NCBI GenBank assembly: GCA_015662785.1
Contig: DQTM01000060.1
Coordinates: 1 to 5,343 of the forward strand
Source: Sulfurospirillum arcachonense
GTDB taxonomy: Bacteria; Campylobacterota; Campylobacteria; Campylobacterales; Sulfurospirillaceae
Direction: 5' to 3'
Length of the DNA: 5,343 nt
The translations under genes and the position numbers were made by a program. Each line of letters begins with the position of its first letter. Position 1 is the first letter of the stretch. Of the stretch, positions 4,864-5,343 are shown in pieces. The notes beneath the pieces were generated by a model that was not told where the DNA came from, searched no databases, and saw nothing but the letters and a program-made list of their open reading frames with translations.

Positions 4864-5343
4864 AAATAGTACTTATTGAAGATGATTTGGATATGCAAGA
4901 ACTTCTAAGAGATTATTTAAAAACATACGAGTATGAAGTAGAAGCATATGAGAAACCACTCGAAGCATTGGATTACATGAAAAACAACGATGATTATGTT
5001 TTGGTTGTATTAGATTTGATGTTACCACAGATGGATGGTTTTGATGTTTGTAAAAAGATAAGGCAACGAAGCAATATACCTATTATAATTTCAAGTGCAA
5101 GGGGAAATCTTGGAGACAAGGTAGTGGCTTATGAATATGGTGCTGATGATTATCTTGCAAAACCTTATGAGCCAAAAGAACTTATTATGAAAATCAATGC
5201 TATTTTGAGAAGAACAACTAACAAGATGAGCTTAAAAAAAGTAGGAGACTTTGAAGTAAATGAAGATGCTATGGAGATTGTTCAAGATGGACATACTTTA
5301 GAATTGACTACTATTGAGTATAAAATCTTTTCATTGCTTTTAA
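4860..5343 (+). CDS. OmpR-family response regulator (3' truncated by window end)
   Basis: 161 codons are visible from GTG 4860, with no stop before the window edge. The receiver domain is complete. It has acidic pocket E7-D8-D9, phospho-acceptor D52 in VVLDLMLPQMDG, S79 in the switch position, and K101 in YLAKPY. A linker follows (about 116-125), then the start of the winged-helix DNA-binding domain, with VGDFEVN strands and LTTIEYKIFSLLL at the edge, so roughly 60 residues are missing. The start codon overlaps the stop of the LTXXQ gene, and a reasonable GGGAG (4850-4854) precedes it. A cognate sensor kinase is expected next. The 11-bp tandem repeat at 2360-2381 has the spacing that OmpR-type regulators bind, so this protein may control its own operon. 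Confidence 0.93.
   Translation, partial: MKIVLIEDDLDMQELLRDYLKTYEYEVEAYEKPLEALDYMKNNDDYVLVVLDLMLPQMDGFDVCKKIRQRSNIPIIISSARGNLGDKVVAYEYGADDYLAKPYEPKELIMKINAILRRTTNKMSLKKVGDFEVNEDAMEIVQDGHTLELTTIEYKIFSLLL

Overview
The window looks like a piece of a low-GC member of the Campylobacterota (Epsilonproteobacteria; a Sulfurimonas/Arcobacter-like free-living type is my best guess). This rests on strong AT bias, tight gene packing with stop/start overlaps, GTG and TTG starts, and the gene content. No species-level claim is possible from the sequence alone.

Layout: (1) 1-737 holds the last codons of a queE-like gene and a complete queC, the enzymes that make preQ0 for queuosine. (2) A TetR-family repressor gene (734-1309) overlaps the queC stop codon. 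It is followed by a short intergenic region with two near-identical 16-bp palindromes flanking a candidate promoter, then an AhpD/carboxymuconolactone-decarboxylase-like gene (1395-1916). This reads as a regulator-plus-target pair placed behind the queuosine genes. (3) A single cupin gene (1983-2330) lies on the minus strand, convergent with the AhpD-like gene and divergent from the next operon. (4) From 2447 to the right edge runs a compact plus-strand operon: a monohaem SHP-like cytochrome c (DUF1924 type), a dihaem cytochrome c (DHC), a membrane cytochrome b561 fused to a second DHC domain, a small exported LTXXQ-motif (Spy/CpxP-like) protein, and an OmpR-family response regulator cut off by the window end.

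Working model for region 4 (inference from known SHP/DHC/cytochrome b clusters): quinol electrons enter the b561 haems, pass to the tethered periplasmic DHC domain, then to soluble DHC, and finally to SHP, whose haem in characterised relatives has a displaceable Asn ligand and binds O2 or NO. The LTXXQ protein and response regulator probably form a periplasmic-stress signalling arm, with a histidine kinase expected just downstream. A perfect 11-bp tandem repeat in the promoter region at 2360-2381 has the spacing typical of OmpR/PhoB-type sites and could be the response regulator's own target.

The most notable points are the b561-DHC fusion next to a free-standing DHC paralogue, the 11-bp tandem repeat linked to the response regulator, the twin palindromic operators, and the altered active-site motif of the AhpD-like protein. 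There is no gene-free stretch above 300 bases. I saw no tRNA, rRNA, CRISPR array or insertion sequence.
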